A model generated the notes under the pieces. That model worked only from the letters and a program-made list of their open reading frames with translations. It was not told the origin of the DNA and ran no database searches. From the NCBI GenBank assembly GCA_025716855.1, contig JAIXMQ010000030.1, positions 248,001 through 312,000 on the forward strand: a stretch of 64,000 nucleotides of DNA. The letters are read 5' to 3'. Of this stretch, positions 31,599 to 44,393 are shown piece after piece. Source of the stretch: Pilaira anomala. Lineage: Eukaryota; Mucoromycota; Mucoromycetes; Mucorales; Mucoraceae. The position numbers and the translations under genes were made by a program. The stretch's first letter is position 1, and every line of letters starts with the position of its first letter.

Positions 31599-33123
31599 TT
31601 ATACGTCAAATAAAATATCTTTGCCACCGAAATCTTGTTTACATAATGGACACCGACGATTTAATATCAACCATTCTTTAATACAAGCTCTATGAAAATG
31701 ATGTTTACACCTTATATAAATAGAATTGTTAGTTATTCTTTTTTTTTTTAAAAAAAAAATTGTATGTGTGTGTGTAGGTAGTACGAAATAATGAATTGTT
31801 TTTACCATAAACGAGAAAGTATATCACCATCTTCATACGTGGATAAGCAAATGACACACACCTGATCTTGAGTATCAGGTATTTCTAATATATCGTATTC
31901 TGGCTCTGTTTCACAAGGTGGATCAATCAATCCTAAATAAAGCCATAATTTATCAAACATGCCAGGTTTTGGTGAGTTGGGTTTACTAAGATCGATTGTG
32001 ATATGATCCACACTACTCGATTGTATTGTCAAGGTATTATTATTGTGTTTAGGTGAAATAGTTGTTTTGAATTCGTATACAGGTATCATTGCAATTTCTT
32101 CTGTGGATGCTCCACCCATATAGAGACCATCATCTACATGAAGCAACCTCATACCCACTACACAACAATCATTAGTTGAAAATAAAAAGCAATGCTATAT
32201 GAAAACATACCTAATACACAAGGTAAGCAGAATATAACAGATGTACATAATAAGACAGGCACAGATAATATTAAGTATCCATATATAATTAACACAAGTG
32301 AGAAGTAGTACAATGGAATTGCAGTATCTGAGCAAGTAGAAGAAGAAAATAACATGTAGTTTCCAATAATAAACCATAATACAGCAAATAAATCAAGAGC
32401 AGACTTTGCCCTACAGAAAAAGTATAAGAGGAAGAGGAAGAAGAAGAAGAAAAAAAAAAGGGGGTTATACTACCTATCAACCCAAGCTCTAACAGCATTT
32501 TCATCTAATTGTTCTGGAGTATTTAAGATGGGTGTTGGTTGTTGGTGAGCCGGAGTAATATAAGGAGGATAATCTTGTTGTTGTCTATGTTGAGTAGAAG
32601 GCATAACGGCAGGAGGAAAAGATACAGGACGATTTCGTTCACTCATCGCATAAGCTTCAGCTAAATCCAACCTACTATTTTCATCATTTGAAACAAGACT
32701 CTGGGTCGGCCTGCGATTTGGAGTTAAATGTGTATAGATGCTTAAGGGAGTCGTTAAGATGAGACGTACGATATAAACCGCAACAAAGACTCGTAATGGC
32801 TTATCACAATACATTTCCCAAGAAGTAAATAGAACATAGATACTAGCTATGATTTGTATCACTACAAAGGTCATGGAAAATCCAAGGATAAATTTTGATG
32901 ACCTTGAACTTCTACGCCAGTTTAATACAAAGTGTGCAAACCAATGGGATCGTACTCTTCTCGAGGTGCGCGCTGTACTTCTTGTAAAGTTAACGGCATT
33001 TGAAGCGGAATTGGATAAGATTTGTGGTAACGCAGGTCGTGTAGAAGAAGAAGAGGAGGAAGCAGAAGAAAATGACAAGGTTGAAGGTTGATGTCGATGA
33101 CTTAATCTCGTTGTTGAAGCCAT
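31599..33123 (-). CDS. multi-pass membrane RING-H2 E3 ubiquitin ligase
   Basis: Four exons: about 32470-33123, 32214-32410, 31808-32157 and 31599-31708. The N-terminal 70 residues are Ser/Thr/Arg-rich and cytosolic. Hydrophobic segments follow: [21 protein letters not shown], a second near [12 protein letters not shown], then two in the second exon ([13 protein letters not shown] and [16 protein letters not shown]). The C-terminal RING-H2 reads C-x2-C-x14-C-x-H-x2-H-x2-C-x10-C-x2-C when the last two exons are joined ([17 protein letters not shown]). This architecture is that of membrane-anchored ligases acting in endomembrane protein quality control; the substrate is unknown. Confidence 0.85.
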
Positions 33124-33360
33124 TACTATGGTTTGGTTATAAGTAATACTGCCGCTTTATATAAAAACAACTGCGAAAAGAAAGAAAGAAACGAAACTTA
33201 CACCTACATTTACAGAAATATATTTATACGAAAAAAAAAAAAAAAAAAAAAAAAAATAGAAAGAAAGAGAAGAAAAAAAAATGCATTTTTTTTTTCGTAT
33301 TTGTTTTTTTTTATGCTTTTATTGGCTCTTTTTTTTTTTTTGTATTGATACGTCATTAAC

Positions 33361-34000
33361 TTAATCAATAAAGTACTTGAGAGGTTCTTCAAGAGACCAA
33401 ATAGCAGTTCCTTCAGTAAGAATAGAATAGAAATCAACTTTACCATCAGGGGCTTCAAATACTCTGTTTTGTGCTGGGTTAGTATAACTTGTATACAACT
33501 TGAATTAAAAGTTCTCTTTACCTGACATGAATACACTTATCATCTCCCAAGTTAATTTTACCGAAATAGTTGGTTCCGTAAGCAAGCTCTTCAGTAGCAT
33601 ATTCAACAAGTTTATACCAGTCAATAAGCTCTAAATCATCCATCAAGTGAAGACCATGAATGTTATCTTCTTTGTTGAGCTTTATATAGATAGATTCCTG
33701 ACTTAGTATTATATCACAACTCTAAATTATTTCTATTATTACCTCATGAAGCTATTATATATATAAAAAAAAGGTTAATACATCTGATATATATATGAAA
33801 CAATACAAACACATACCTTTGCAACAACTTCCTTCTTTACTTCACGGAAGACCTAGTTACAAAATAAAAAAATTATATACTTTTAGTATATGTATATATA
33901 TACTCACACGCAAAAACCATTTTTCGCTTTTACTTACTTGCTTAGCCTTCTCATCAGCGGGGCGAACAGGACCCATAGCATTATTGTTAACGTCAGACAT
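33361..34000 (-). CDS. stefin-like cystatin (cysteine protease inhibitor family)
   Basis: Small cytosolic protein of about 100 residues without a signal peptide. The N-terminus MSDVNNNAMGPVRPADEKAK contains the Gly-Pro region, followed by a helix VFREVKKEVVAK. The core TEELAYGTNYFGKINLGDDK and IHVRVFEAPDGKVDFYSI matches the stefin pattern QVVAGTNYF...HLRVF. The first inhibitory loop, normally QxVxG, is ELAYG here, so inhibition of papain-type proteases is uncertain. Five exons are inferred, including a possible 9-bp microexon at 33743-33751. Stefins are uncommon in fungi in my knowledge. Neighbours give no clue to the target. Confidence 0.75.
33743..33751 (-). other. candidate 9-nt microexon in the stefin gene
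   Basis: On the minus strand CTTCATGAG (Leu-His-Glu) is flanked by ATAATAG before and GTAATA after. Including it or skipping it both keep the frame, giving VVAKLHELNKED or VVAKLNKED. Confidence 0.4.
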
Positions 34001-34336
34001 ATTAATTATATATTAAAAGTAAAAAAAAAAAAAATTAAAAAAAGAAGAAAAAAGAAAAAAAAGAAAAACTTTTTTACGAGAAATACTATTTAAACAGACA
34101 CCACATCCTGTGTTACTCGCGACTTCGGATAAGTCTGCATTTATGTATACTAAACACCAATACCTGTACTACCCAATCTATCTCGAACTCCTAGTAAAGC
34201 CTTTAAGTTGGTGACGAAACTTTGAACGTTTTTCCTTTTTCAGTTATTTCAGGGCACGTTACTATACTATATCATAGCAACAGATTTATTCTTTTTCTTT
34301 TTTAAAACGAATAAAGATGTAATGTATTGATCACTA

Positions 34337-34374
<38 letters not shown>

Positions 34375-34791
34375 AGATGATACAAAGAAAATAAAAAACT
34401 TCTTTTTGTTCCAAACTTTTTTTTTTTTTTTTATATACCTCACACAAGAGTTAATTTAAATTTGGACGAAAGAGAGAATACAGAGAGAAATACAGAGAGT
34501 TGGGAAAATCGGCAGCAACAACTTCTAAGCCAAAATAAAGATATTCTCGGACGGTAGTACGACTCTCAAATTTGTGTTGCAAGAGAAAATATCAACACAG
34601 CATGAAGTTTTTATAAGAGATTCGCGTTTTGTTCATGGTTTGAATAAAACGTGTAAGTTTCGAAAAGATCCAAATGTTTTAGAAACAAGTCATTAAAAGA
34701 CCTTGTTAGCGTGAAAAAACGAATAAATATCAGAAAGAATCGTCTTTTACCCAAACTGAAAGACAAAGACAATAGTTACCTTTTATATTTC

Positions 34792-34828
<37 letters not shown>

Positions 34829-34985
34829 GAGTATAACTTACTCAGGTTACACCTACATACACACATACTCTTTTTCTTAAGAGAAACTTTTCTTTTTGAC
34901 AGGAGAAAAAAAAAAAAGAAAAAGAGTGGACTTGTAACTTAGTTTCGAAGCGAAAATGTAGCATGAGAAATATACTAAATATATA

Positions 34986-35021
<36 letters not shown>

Positions 35022-35627
35022 TTTGTTGCATTTAACCTGGTAGTATTGGTCAAAAATAAAGTTTTGCTGTACTCATGTAAGTATGATCGTGGTAAAAATA
35101 AATGTTCCTGATTCATCATCTACTGCATGCAGATCAGTGGCTATAATATTATTTACACTATTGTAACAGCGGAATAGCTGATCCTTTAGAGGTATTTAGA
35201 TGTAATACTTGAAAGCCAAGCCTTTATCACGAAAAAAAAAAAGGATTGCATGTTACACTGATATCTTTATACACGATTTACAAGACAAACAGAATATTTT
35301 CGGGGGACAGAAAAGGTTGTAACCGCTGAAGAGATACCTAATATATCTTCTACAGCATGAACGTGATCATATTATTAGATTACAAAAAAAAAAAAAAAAA
35401 AAAAAAAGATTTCGGTTAACGAAAAGCAAAACTATATACCTTCAAAAAGGACCTAGAACATTTACAAGTCTATATACACATTATTAAAATGCAATTGTTA
35501 TAAAGTTTTTTAGCTTCATTTGTATACATCCCTTTGACTGTAGAACAGGATACTTAATTAGGTAATTCAGGTTACATAAATCACTTTATATCATAAATTT
35601 AAGTCAGTAAGAGAATAAATTCTAGAC

Positions 35628-35664
<37 letters not shown>

Positions 35665-36697
35665 CAGCCATAATTACTGAAACATGAGGCAAATGCGCCA
35701 GAGTGATATTTTAGGAATAGTAAAAGAGGAGAGAGAGAGAGAGAGAAAAGATGGCTATGCCACACACACACACACTACATATGCATATACACAGCCTTTT
35801 TCTGATTGGGTTCGCGATCCAATATTATAAACCTTATGTACAATGCTTGGCAAGTGGATAATTTCAAAACTTAATTTGAGCAATTCTTTTTGACGCAAGC
35901 CATTATATCTTGACAACAAGAGGCTACAATCACATGATAAGTATATATATATATGCGTTTGTGTGACACAATAAGACATGAATTGCACTACAAAGTACAC
36001 TCACACTCAATGTATGTTTAAATAGATTAGGAATAAAACGGATTGAAGAAGAGGCTTTTTTTTTTAAAATAGAAATGGTACTAACCCAAATTTCTTTGTA
36101 AATTATATTGAATAAGCTTTTTCTCGAGTGTTAATGCTACACTACTTATTGTTCTGCTTTGATGAAACGGCGATTTAAACGAAGCAGGAAAACAGGAGAG
36201 AGAGAAAAGAGAGAGAAAAAGAGAGAGGGAGAGAGAGAGAGTATATGTTATGGAAAAGACTATAAAAGGGAATTAAGAAAAGCCCAATTGTTTATATTCT
36301 ATTTATCTCGGTCCATCCAAACATATCAAAGCCAACAATTACTGTTTAAAAAAAAAACAATTAAAGAAAAAGAGCGTGATTGAGAAAAATCTATAATTAT
36401 AATTATATTACACGTGTCAATTGACTAGTTATTTACTAAAATGAGGCTGGTAAGCTTGCCACTGAGTTTTTCTTTTTGAATGGTATCAACGCACGATTCT
36501 TGAAAGGACACAATAAATAGGAACTTGGGGTGACATCACAAACAAAACATTATATTATATCAATTAAAGTTTTTTCGTTGTATTTGGGGGAAAAAAAAAA
36601 GTACCTGAACGTTTTTTTTATTCCTTTTATTTTTCTCTCTTTTTTCTTTTTTCTTTTATTATTATTATTATTACTATTATTATTTATTAAATTGGTA
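34001..36697. other. 2.7-kb gene-free divergent spacer rich in homopolymers
   Basis: Between the stefin (-) and Rho GEF (+). It contains T runs near 34340-34371, 34797-34820 and 34990-35019, an A run near 35384-35407, a TA microsatellite at 35631-35661, GA repeats near 35729-35748 and 36196-36240, and CA at 35761-35774. No credible ORF, tRNA or repeat element was recognised. The last 100 bp are pyrimidine-rich followed by (ATT)n, likely the Rho GEF leader. Confidence 0.5.
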
Positions 36698-37474
36698 ATG
36701 ACACAGCAATACCAATCATCTAGTTCAAGAATAACTTCACCTACGTTAGAAGCACTTTGTAATGACTTGGACTCGTTTATAAACGAATTGAGTGTAAGCT
36801 CTTATTCCGAGACAACAACATTTTTTGATAAGTGCAATAAAGATATTACGCCTTTAAAGCTTGACAAAAACGTGGTAGATATTACTGTTTTTTCTTTTTT
36901 TTTTAAAGTTCTTGTCAATTAACTTTTTTTTTTTTCTTAAATGAATAGGATGAAGAAGAATATGAGGATGAGAGTCCAGGTTATTCACCTGTATTAGATA
37001 ATTATACACGATTTAGTACTGCAACAACTACAATCACAAAAGAGAGTAAACAACCTATAATCCATCGATCCAGTTCTACCAGTTCTAATACGAGTCAACA
37101 CTCATCAGGACCTGTATCACCCGCATTGATAAGAGTCGGTGGGGCTACTGGAGATTATTTTCGACAAAAATCAAATAAAGATGATTATGTATTTACAACC
37201 AGATCAAGTTCATTAAATCGTGCAACCTCATCCTCAACAGGAAAATCCATTCTTTCTCCAAAGATGCTCTTTTCAAACCCAACTTCTCCACTTGCTTTTG
37301 AATCAGAAACACCTGAAGTGCCAAATTATGCTTTTCTTTCTTATATCTCGAGTCATTTTATACATGAAGTAGTTAAATTAAATCAACGTAGAAAGATCTT
37401 TTGTACAGATGAATACCCTTCGAGTTTTAATGGAGAAGAAGCGATCGTAAGTTTTTTTTTTTTTTTGATGAAGT

Positions 37475-37507
<33 letters not shown>

Positions 37508-39291
37508 CAGTGTATATTCATATATATATATAAAAAAAAAATACTTTATAGGAACTCATTCGTTCGATTATACCTACAGAAATCACTGGTTTAAAATATA
37601 CTGATATCGTTCAATCTTTTATGAACTGTAAACCAGCTTTGATTATTCCTATTGCCTATTCAGAAAAATCACTCCGAAGAAACAAATTTTATGAATCAGC
37701 AAATGAAGTATATACTTTGGTAGAATCCACATTAGATACAGAGGAAGATATTCAAGGTATCGTTATTCCATTGACACGATGTTATTCTTCAAGTTGTTTA
37801 CCTGGACAACCTAATTGTTATTCCTCTTGTTGTCCTAACGCTATCACACCTCTGGATGAATCTAGTCCAAAGCAAATAGCTGTTTCTCTCAATTCTTCAT
37901 TTGAGACTGTAAGTACATATATATATACATTTTTTTTTTTTTTTTAATTACATTGAAAGACTAAAAAATTAAAAAAAAAAAAAAAACCTTATTTATAAAG
38001 GCTGTTTCTCGTGCTTGGTCTGCTTCTGTTTCAAGAGAGATCTTACAATCTATGCCTTCACATGAAATCAGCAGACAAGAAGCAATCCATGAATTAATTT
38101 ATACAGAAGACGATTATGTTCGAGACTTGAAGATTTTAGATCAAGATTTTGCCAAAGAGTTATTAAATTCTCAATGTATTGAAGAATCTCGAAAACAAGC
38201 ATTCCACGATAAAGTCTTGAACAATTACCAAGAGGTCCTTGAGATCCACGATACGCTCTATAAAGACTTGAGAGATTACCAAGCAACCTGTCAAGCAACC
38301 AGTCCCATTGGCCTTGTAGATAAAATTGGTGATATCTTCTTAAGACACATTCATCGATTCATGGACGCCTACATGAAATATGGTCCTCATGTCGTCTTGG
38401 CTGAATATACCGCAAAGATTGAATCCGAATCCAATATGGTCTTTAAGCACTTTATACAGACCAAGGAACAATTAGTGCAATGCAGAAGATTACCCTTTCG
38501 CCATTTCATCATCTTACCCGTCACAAGACTTCAACGCTACTCTTTATTATTAGATGCCGTTCGAAAGAAGACACCGGATGAAAATCCAGATAAAGTGTAT
38601 TTAGATGAATGTATTGAGATCATCAAGGAAATTGCAGGAAAGATGGATAAAGCTACTTTAGTCACGAAAAACACTTTACGTATTTTAGAAATCAATGCTC
38701 GTATTCGATATAAACCCAATGAACCTCATGCATTGGATTTAGATAAACCAGGTAGAAGGTTGATCTTTGAAGGTCGACTTGGTAGAAAATCACATTTGGT
38801 AGTAGAAACAATTGAACTTCATGTCTTCTTATTTGATCATCTCTTGTTGATGACGAAACCCAAGAAATCAACGGTAAAAGAAGGCGAAGTAGAATACATG
38901 GTTTCAAAAGTACCTATTCCGATGGAACTCTTACATGTACAAGAAGCAACAGAAGGATTTTCGATTGGGTTGAGAAATATGAGTAGTACTTATTCAGGTC
39001 ATTCCAATAATACCCTATTATCTGCTGGTTCTCCTTTTGGTGCTAGTTTCCCTATCTTGATTCAACATTTAGGTCGTCATGGTGCCGATTATATCTTGTA
39101 TGCTGAAAATGCTGCAAAACGTATTGAATGGAAGGAAAAGATTGTTGAGGCAAAGGCGAATAAGGAGTTACTGGATATGGACAAACGTATTTTTGAAATT
39201 AGATCTTTAAGTGATACAACATTTGCTGGTTCAAATTATCATCCTAATACTCATAATCATGGTAAAGTCACTTGTACCGTTCCCTTTGGTA

Positions 39292-39347
<56 letters not shown>

Positions 39348-40531
39348 TATGCAGATGGAATTTTCACTCATATCTATCTATCTATTTAGTGGGTACAACA
39401 GGTATTCGTATGATTGCTGTAGGTACTCAAAGTGGTGTTTGGATGGGCATTGAAGGCGACACAAATACAATTAGTCATGTCTTGACTATATCCGATGTAC
39501 AACAAATTGCTGTTTTAGAGGAACAACATATCTTTTTAGTGCTCTCTGGTAAATTTTATAACTATAAAAAAAAATAGGCAAAAGATACATTAGTGACTCT
39601 GACAATTTTTTTATTATTATTTACAGATAAAACACTGTATGCATACGCATTAGATGCATTAGTACCTGCAACCGATTCTCGATCAAAAGCAACAGCAGTT
39701 ACAGATAAACGAAACCATAAGCTAGTTCAAAAGATTGCACAACACGTAACATTTTTCCAATCCGGAGTCTGTAACGGACGAACGATTGTGGTAGCAATGC
39801 GAAAGAGTGGAGTGAACAGTACATTCAAAGTATTAGAACCGATCTGTGGCGACTTGCGTGACCCAAAGAGCAGTAAATATTTCCAAAAATCGGGATTATT
39901 TGGTAAGATGCCAACTTGGTTTAAATCGTACATGGAATTTTATATCGGTACCGAATCCTATGCGATTCATTTCCTGAAAGCACGATTGGTGGTTGTGTGT
40001 GCTCGTGGGTTTGAGATTATCAATTTAGACGAGTTACAAAAGAATCGAAATTTACCGGACGCAACACACCCAGAATTTGCGTTTGTGCAACAGCGTGGAG
40101 ATGATTTGAAACCGTTGGGCATGTATCGATGTAGAGAACATTTCTTGTTGTGTTATAATGATTTTGCGTTTAGAGTGAATATGCATGGTGGCTTTATAAA
40201 GGAAGCACCATTGATTGAATGGGAAGGTGTACCTCAATCCGTTGCATTTTATTATCCTTATGTCATTGGATTTGATCCACGATTTATAGAAGTGCGACAT
40301 GTAGAAACAGTAAGTTTTTTTTAATGAAAGAAGAAAAAAAAAGCTTTCTATGTATTCATTATTTTTATGTAGGGCGAGTTAGTTCAAATATTGGCAGGTA
40401 CACATATGCGTTGTCTTCAATTTATTAATCAAACTTTTGCACCTGTGATTCATGGTTGTATGGCACATCCTTTCAAATCAGATTTTCAATACGTTTTTCA
40501 ATTAGTGGGCACTTTTGAACCACCTCTTTAA
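36698..40531 (+). CDS. Rho guanine nucleotide exchange factor (DEP-DH-PH-CNH, Rom1/Rom2-like)
   Basis: Activator of Rho1-type GTPases in cell-wall integrity signalling at the cell cortex, by family. Exon 1 is 36698-36874 and exon 2 36949-37446; later exons begin near 37553, 38001, 39390, 39628 and 40373; total about 1,100 residues. The N-terminus is Ser/Thr-rich and disordered. A DEP-like block follows (FLSYISSHFIHEVVKLNQRR, SFNGEEAIELI). The DH domain starts at ISRQEAIHELIYTEDDYVRD (about 38070) with the LPVTRLQRY helix near 38516. Then come a PH domain (RLIFEGRLGRK to about 39180) and a CNH domain from IRMIAVGTQSGVWMG to the C-terminus. The intron after the PH domain holds 53 consecutive T. 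Domain order is that of fungal Rom2. Confidence 0.92.
39294..39346 (+). repeat. 53-nt poly(T) tract in a Rho GEF intron
   Basis: An uninterrupted T run directly after the GTAAG donor in the intron between the PH and CNH exons. Acceptor TATTTAG lies at about 39389. Confidence 0.8.
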
Positions 40532-40626
40532 ATTATACATAAATATATACACACACACATTATCCTTTAAGTTCTAATAAATTCTCGATTCTAATTGGTT
40601 AAATTGAGATTAAAATCTCGAGGGAG

Positions 40627-40661
<35 letters not shown>

Positions 40662-40730
40662 GCAAACAATATGGAGTGAAAGTAAAGGGGCGAAAATCGG
40701 ATTTACTTTCTCTCTCACTTGATAACAGAA

Positions 40731-40742
40731 ATGGTAAGTGAA

Positions 40743-40778
<36 letters not shown>

Positions 40779-41106
40779 GAAGAAGTGAAGACAAAATGAT
40801 GAAAGAAAAATGGATGGATGAAAAAGATGGATGGATGGATTGTAATGGATTAAAAATACTAAATATTATTTATAAAAATAATTTTAGCCTTCTCAAAAGA
40901 CATTCATCACCAAAGTCAAGCTTGGTAAGGCCAAGAAGCAAAACCGCCCTTTGCCTCACTGGTTCCGTCTCAAGACCGACACCAAGATTCGGTAAGAATA
41001 TATATAAGCATACTGGAAACCTTTACAATGTACTCATGTTGTTTTTTTATAATATAGTTGGAACGCTAAGAGACGTAACTGGCGTCACACCAAGTTGAAC
41101 ATCTAA
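40731..41106 (+). CDS. RPL39: 60S ribosomal protein eL39
   Basis: Exons 40731-40733, 40888-40991 and 41058-41106 give exactly 51 residues, the family length. The product reads [20 protein letters not shown], then [16 protein letters not shown], then [15 protein letters not shown], a small very basic protein lining the exit tunnel of the large subunit. The first coding exon consists of the ATG alone, followed at once by GTAAGT; the 154-bp intron includes a 31-nt A run. Codon use is C-rich like RPS19. It was invisible as one ORF because of the introns. Confidence 0.95.
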
Positions 41107-41661
41107 ATCAATTCAATTTCAATTAATGATTCAGCTTTTTTTTTTTTCGTTTGTTTTTCCCTCCCTTTCCAAAATCAACTCTAATTAAAGTACAACATTC
41201 TATATTTTAGAGTCAAACGAAAAAAAACAATAGTTTATTATTTATTTGTTATTTGTATAGTGTTATGTATGTGTGTATGTGTGTATGTGTGTATGTGTGT
41301 GTGTTTATACAGAGAGAGAGAGATAAAATGTTGTCAAGTAGTAGTATAGGAACCAAATGACTCTAAAAAAGTAGTTTTCAAGATAAAGTACAACTCTTAT
41401 ATAAATCTATCCTACTGCTTAATTAATGTGATATACTACTTTATAAAAAAGTAAGCTTTCTTTTTTATGCATTTTTTTTTTTTTTTAAAAAAAAAAAAGA
41501 GCTCAGCAGAAAAAAGATATATTGATTCAACTATGTAAAGAAACAGACTTTATTTATGTTTTTTTTTAATTAATCCTGTTTTCACCAAAAGAAGAAAAGG
41601 GGGGGAAAGGTTTGTAACAAAGCGAAATAGGGTAAAAAGAGCGATAGAGAGAGTATTTTTT
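41107..41661. other. spacer between convergent RPL39 and ATG8
   Basis: About 555 bp shared by two 3' flanks. It contains a GT/ATGTGT microsatellite at 41264-41305 and a T-run/A-run palindrome near 41470-41500 (T then A), a possible bidirectional terminator by appearance only. No gene seen. Confidence 0.45.
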
Positions 41662-42204
<543 letters not shown>

Positions 42205-42544
42205 TCTTTTTTCTTTTTTTTTTAAATTCGTATGAAGATTAAAAATATATAAAGAAGAAAAAAAAAAAGAGAGAAAAAAAGGGAGAAAAAAAAACAGTTG
42301 CGCATAAATATATAAAGTTCATGTGATCAAAAAAAAAAAAAAAAAAAAAAAAGCCATATGACGCTTAACACGCACACACACACACATATTCACTTTAAAG
42401 TAATAATCTCTCTCTCTCTCTCTCTCTTGTTTTTTATTGGTTAACGATTTCGTAACAAAAAAGTAAGAAACCATCTATCTTTTTCATCTTTTTTTTTTTT
42501 TTTCTTTTTTCTTTCTTTCTTCTTTTATTGTTCTGACAAACAAC
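42205..42544. promoter_or_regulatory. divergent promoter region of ATG8 and the CBS-like gene
   Basis: 340 bp between two start codons pointing outward. It holds a 22-nt A run near 42331-42352, CA repeats near 42372-42386, a CT microsatellite at 42405-42427 and a T/C-rich leader before the CBS start. Microsatellite length could influence both genes; no named site is visible. Confidence 0.45.
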
Positions 42545-44393
42545 ATGCTTCCTCCCATCACGGACAGTTTATTTGAAAGTATAGGTTCAACACCTATGGT
42601 CAAGTTGAATACGGAAAGTAAAGGTATAACTGAATAATAGAGTACCGGCTATTTTACAAAAAGTGAAATAAACACGTCATATCATTAGTCAACTTACTTG
42701 CCAAACTTGAATTTACCAACCCAACTGGTAGTGGTAAAGACCGACTAGCAAAATATATCCTTGACCGTAAGTTTTTTTTTTTTCATGCATGAAAAAAAAA
42801 CAGTATATCCATATTAAAAACTTACTTAAATGAGATAGAACACGAAAAGACCAACCCGTTTGATTCAAAGCAACCAAAAAATACATTAATTATTCCTACC
42901 ACAGGCAACTTGGGTATCTCTATCGCCACATTAGGAGCGAAACGTAAATACCGTATTATTGCCATCTTACCCGAACGTACTTCCAATGATCGTATTGCTT
43001 TATTAAAGGCATTAGGTGTAGAAATCTTACGGGCTCCAAATGAAGTTCGTCCTGAAGCCCCTGAAAGTGCTTTTTCTGTTGCTGCTAAACTTGCAGAACA
43101 ATTAAAAGATGCTGTTGTTATGGATGAGGTAGGTATACATATATATATATATAAAATAAGGCTGATCTAAGTTATACTCTACAGACAAAGTTACGTGATT
43201 TGACAGCGTATCATGATTTGGCAGAAGAAATATTACAACAAACAAAGTTGGCAATTGATTATGTATTTGTAGGTGTAGAATCAGGTGCAACATTGACAGG
43301 TATTGCTCAATACTTGAAAAAGAAAATACCAGGTGTCAAGGTAAAAAATTGCATAATTTTTATGTATTTTTTTTTACGTCATTACTAAGATTCCCCCCTT
43401 TTTTTTAAAAAAAGGTCATTGGTGTTGAACCCACTGAATCTATTTTAGGTGATACAGAATATCACCATACCACACGCTCTGTAAAGTAATTTTATATATA
43501 ATATAACAGTCTATACAGTATACAAAAATACTTATATTAAAATAACAACAACAACAACAACAGGATTGGAAGATTGAAGATTTAGGAACGAACTTTATCC
43601 CAAGTAGTCTAGATAAATCCCTTGTGGATGAATGGATCAAAGTAAGCGACCAAGAAGCATACTCTACAGCGCGTCGACTGATCAAGGACCAAGGTATACT
43701 ATGTGGTCCCTCTTCAGGCGCAGTGATTGCAGCAGCTGCTCATCACAACTACCCAAGTGACCATACAACCCACACAATTCAATCGGTTGTGATCTTGAAC
43801 GATTCAGCCAAGAACTATACAAGTACTTTATTATCTGATGATTGGTTATTTGAAAATGATTTAGCCGATGACTTGATCACGCGTGAATTAGAGTATGTAT
43901 CACAAAACAGGTATAGAGCTGCAAGTGTCGAGGACCTTCAATTACCTGCTGCGGTCACGATCTCTCCTCTTAGTTCCGTAGCACATGCGATGGATTTGAT
44001 GTTGGAACGTGAGTACTCTCAATTACCTGTGATCGATCATCGTAAGTTAGTGGGTTATATCTCTATGGCCTCTCTTCAGGATCGTCTTGAGCGTGGTACA
44101 GTGCAATTGAATGATACAGTTCAGTCTTGTATGTTTGTGTTTAATAGAAAGGGGGCGGGTGTATCTTTGAATAAATATGAAGTCATTACACCTGATACTA
44201 GCTTAGCCGACCTTGGTAACTAAATATATATAAAATATGAAAAAAAGGAATACTAAATTTATTTCGTATCATAGCTAAATTCTTTGAAAAGAATTCTTTT
44301 GCTGTAATTACAGATGCAAATAGAAAGTGGTGTTTAGGTGTTGCTACAAAATATGACTTGATTAGTTTCTTGCATAGACGACAATTCTTGTAG
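42545..44393 (+). CDS. CYS4: divergent cystathionine beta-synthase-like protein with CBS-domain pair
   Basis: Seven exons (42545-42623, 42689-42766, 42839-43128, 43185-43340, 43415-43480, 43564-44215, 44275-44393) join in frame to 479 residues. PLP fold type II: IGSTPMVKLN at the N-terminus, the Schiff-base Lys in NPTGSGKDRLAKYI, then PTTGNLGIS in place of the usual TSGNTGI. The glycine-rich phosphate loop, normally GTGGT, reads ESGAT (FVGVESGATLTGIA). The region after IIGVEP and the pyridine-contacting Ser in CGPSSGAV are recognisable. Two CBS motifs follow (from about residue 340) as in eukaryotic CBS of the transsulfuration pathway. The N-terminal haem-binding extension is absent, as in yeast. 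The altered PLP loops make classical activity uncertain; it may be a paralogue. Confidence 0.82.

Noticed and set aside
35631..35661. TA microsatellite and other simple repeats as possible CRISPR or telomere-like arrays
   Set aside because: Simple di- or mononucleotide repeats with no spacers or telomeric unit.
35755..36000. 81-codon minus-strand frame in the spacer before the Rho GEF
   Set aside because: Contains microsatellite-coded runs and no recognisable motif.
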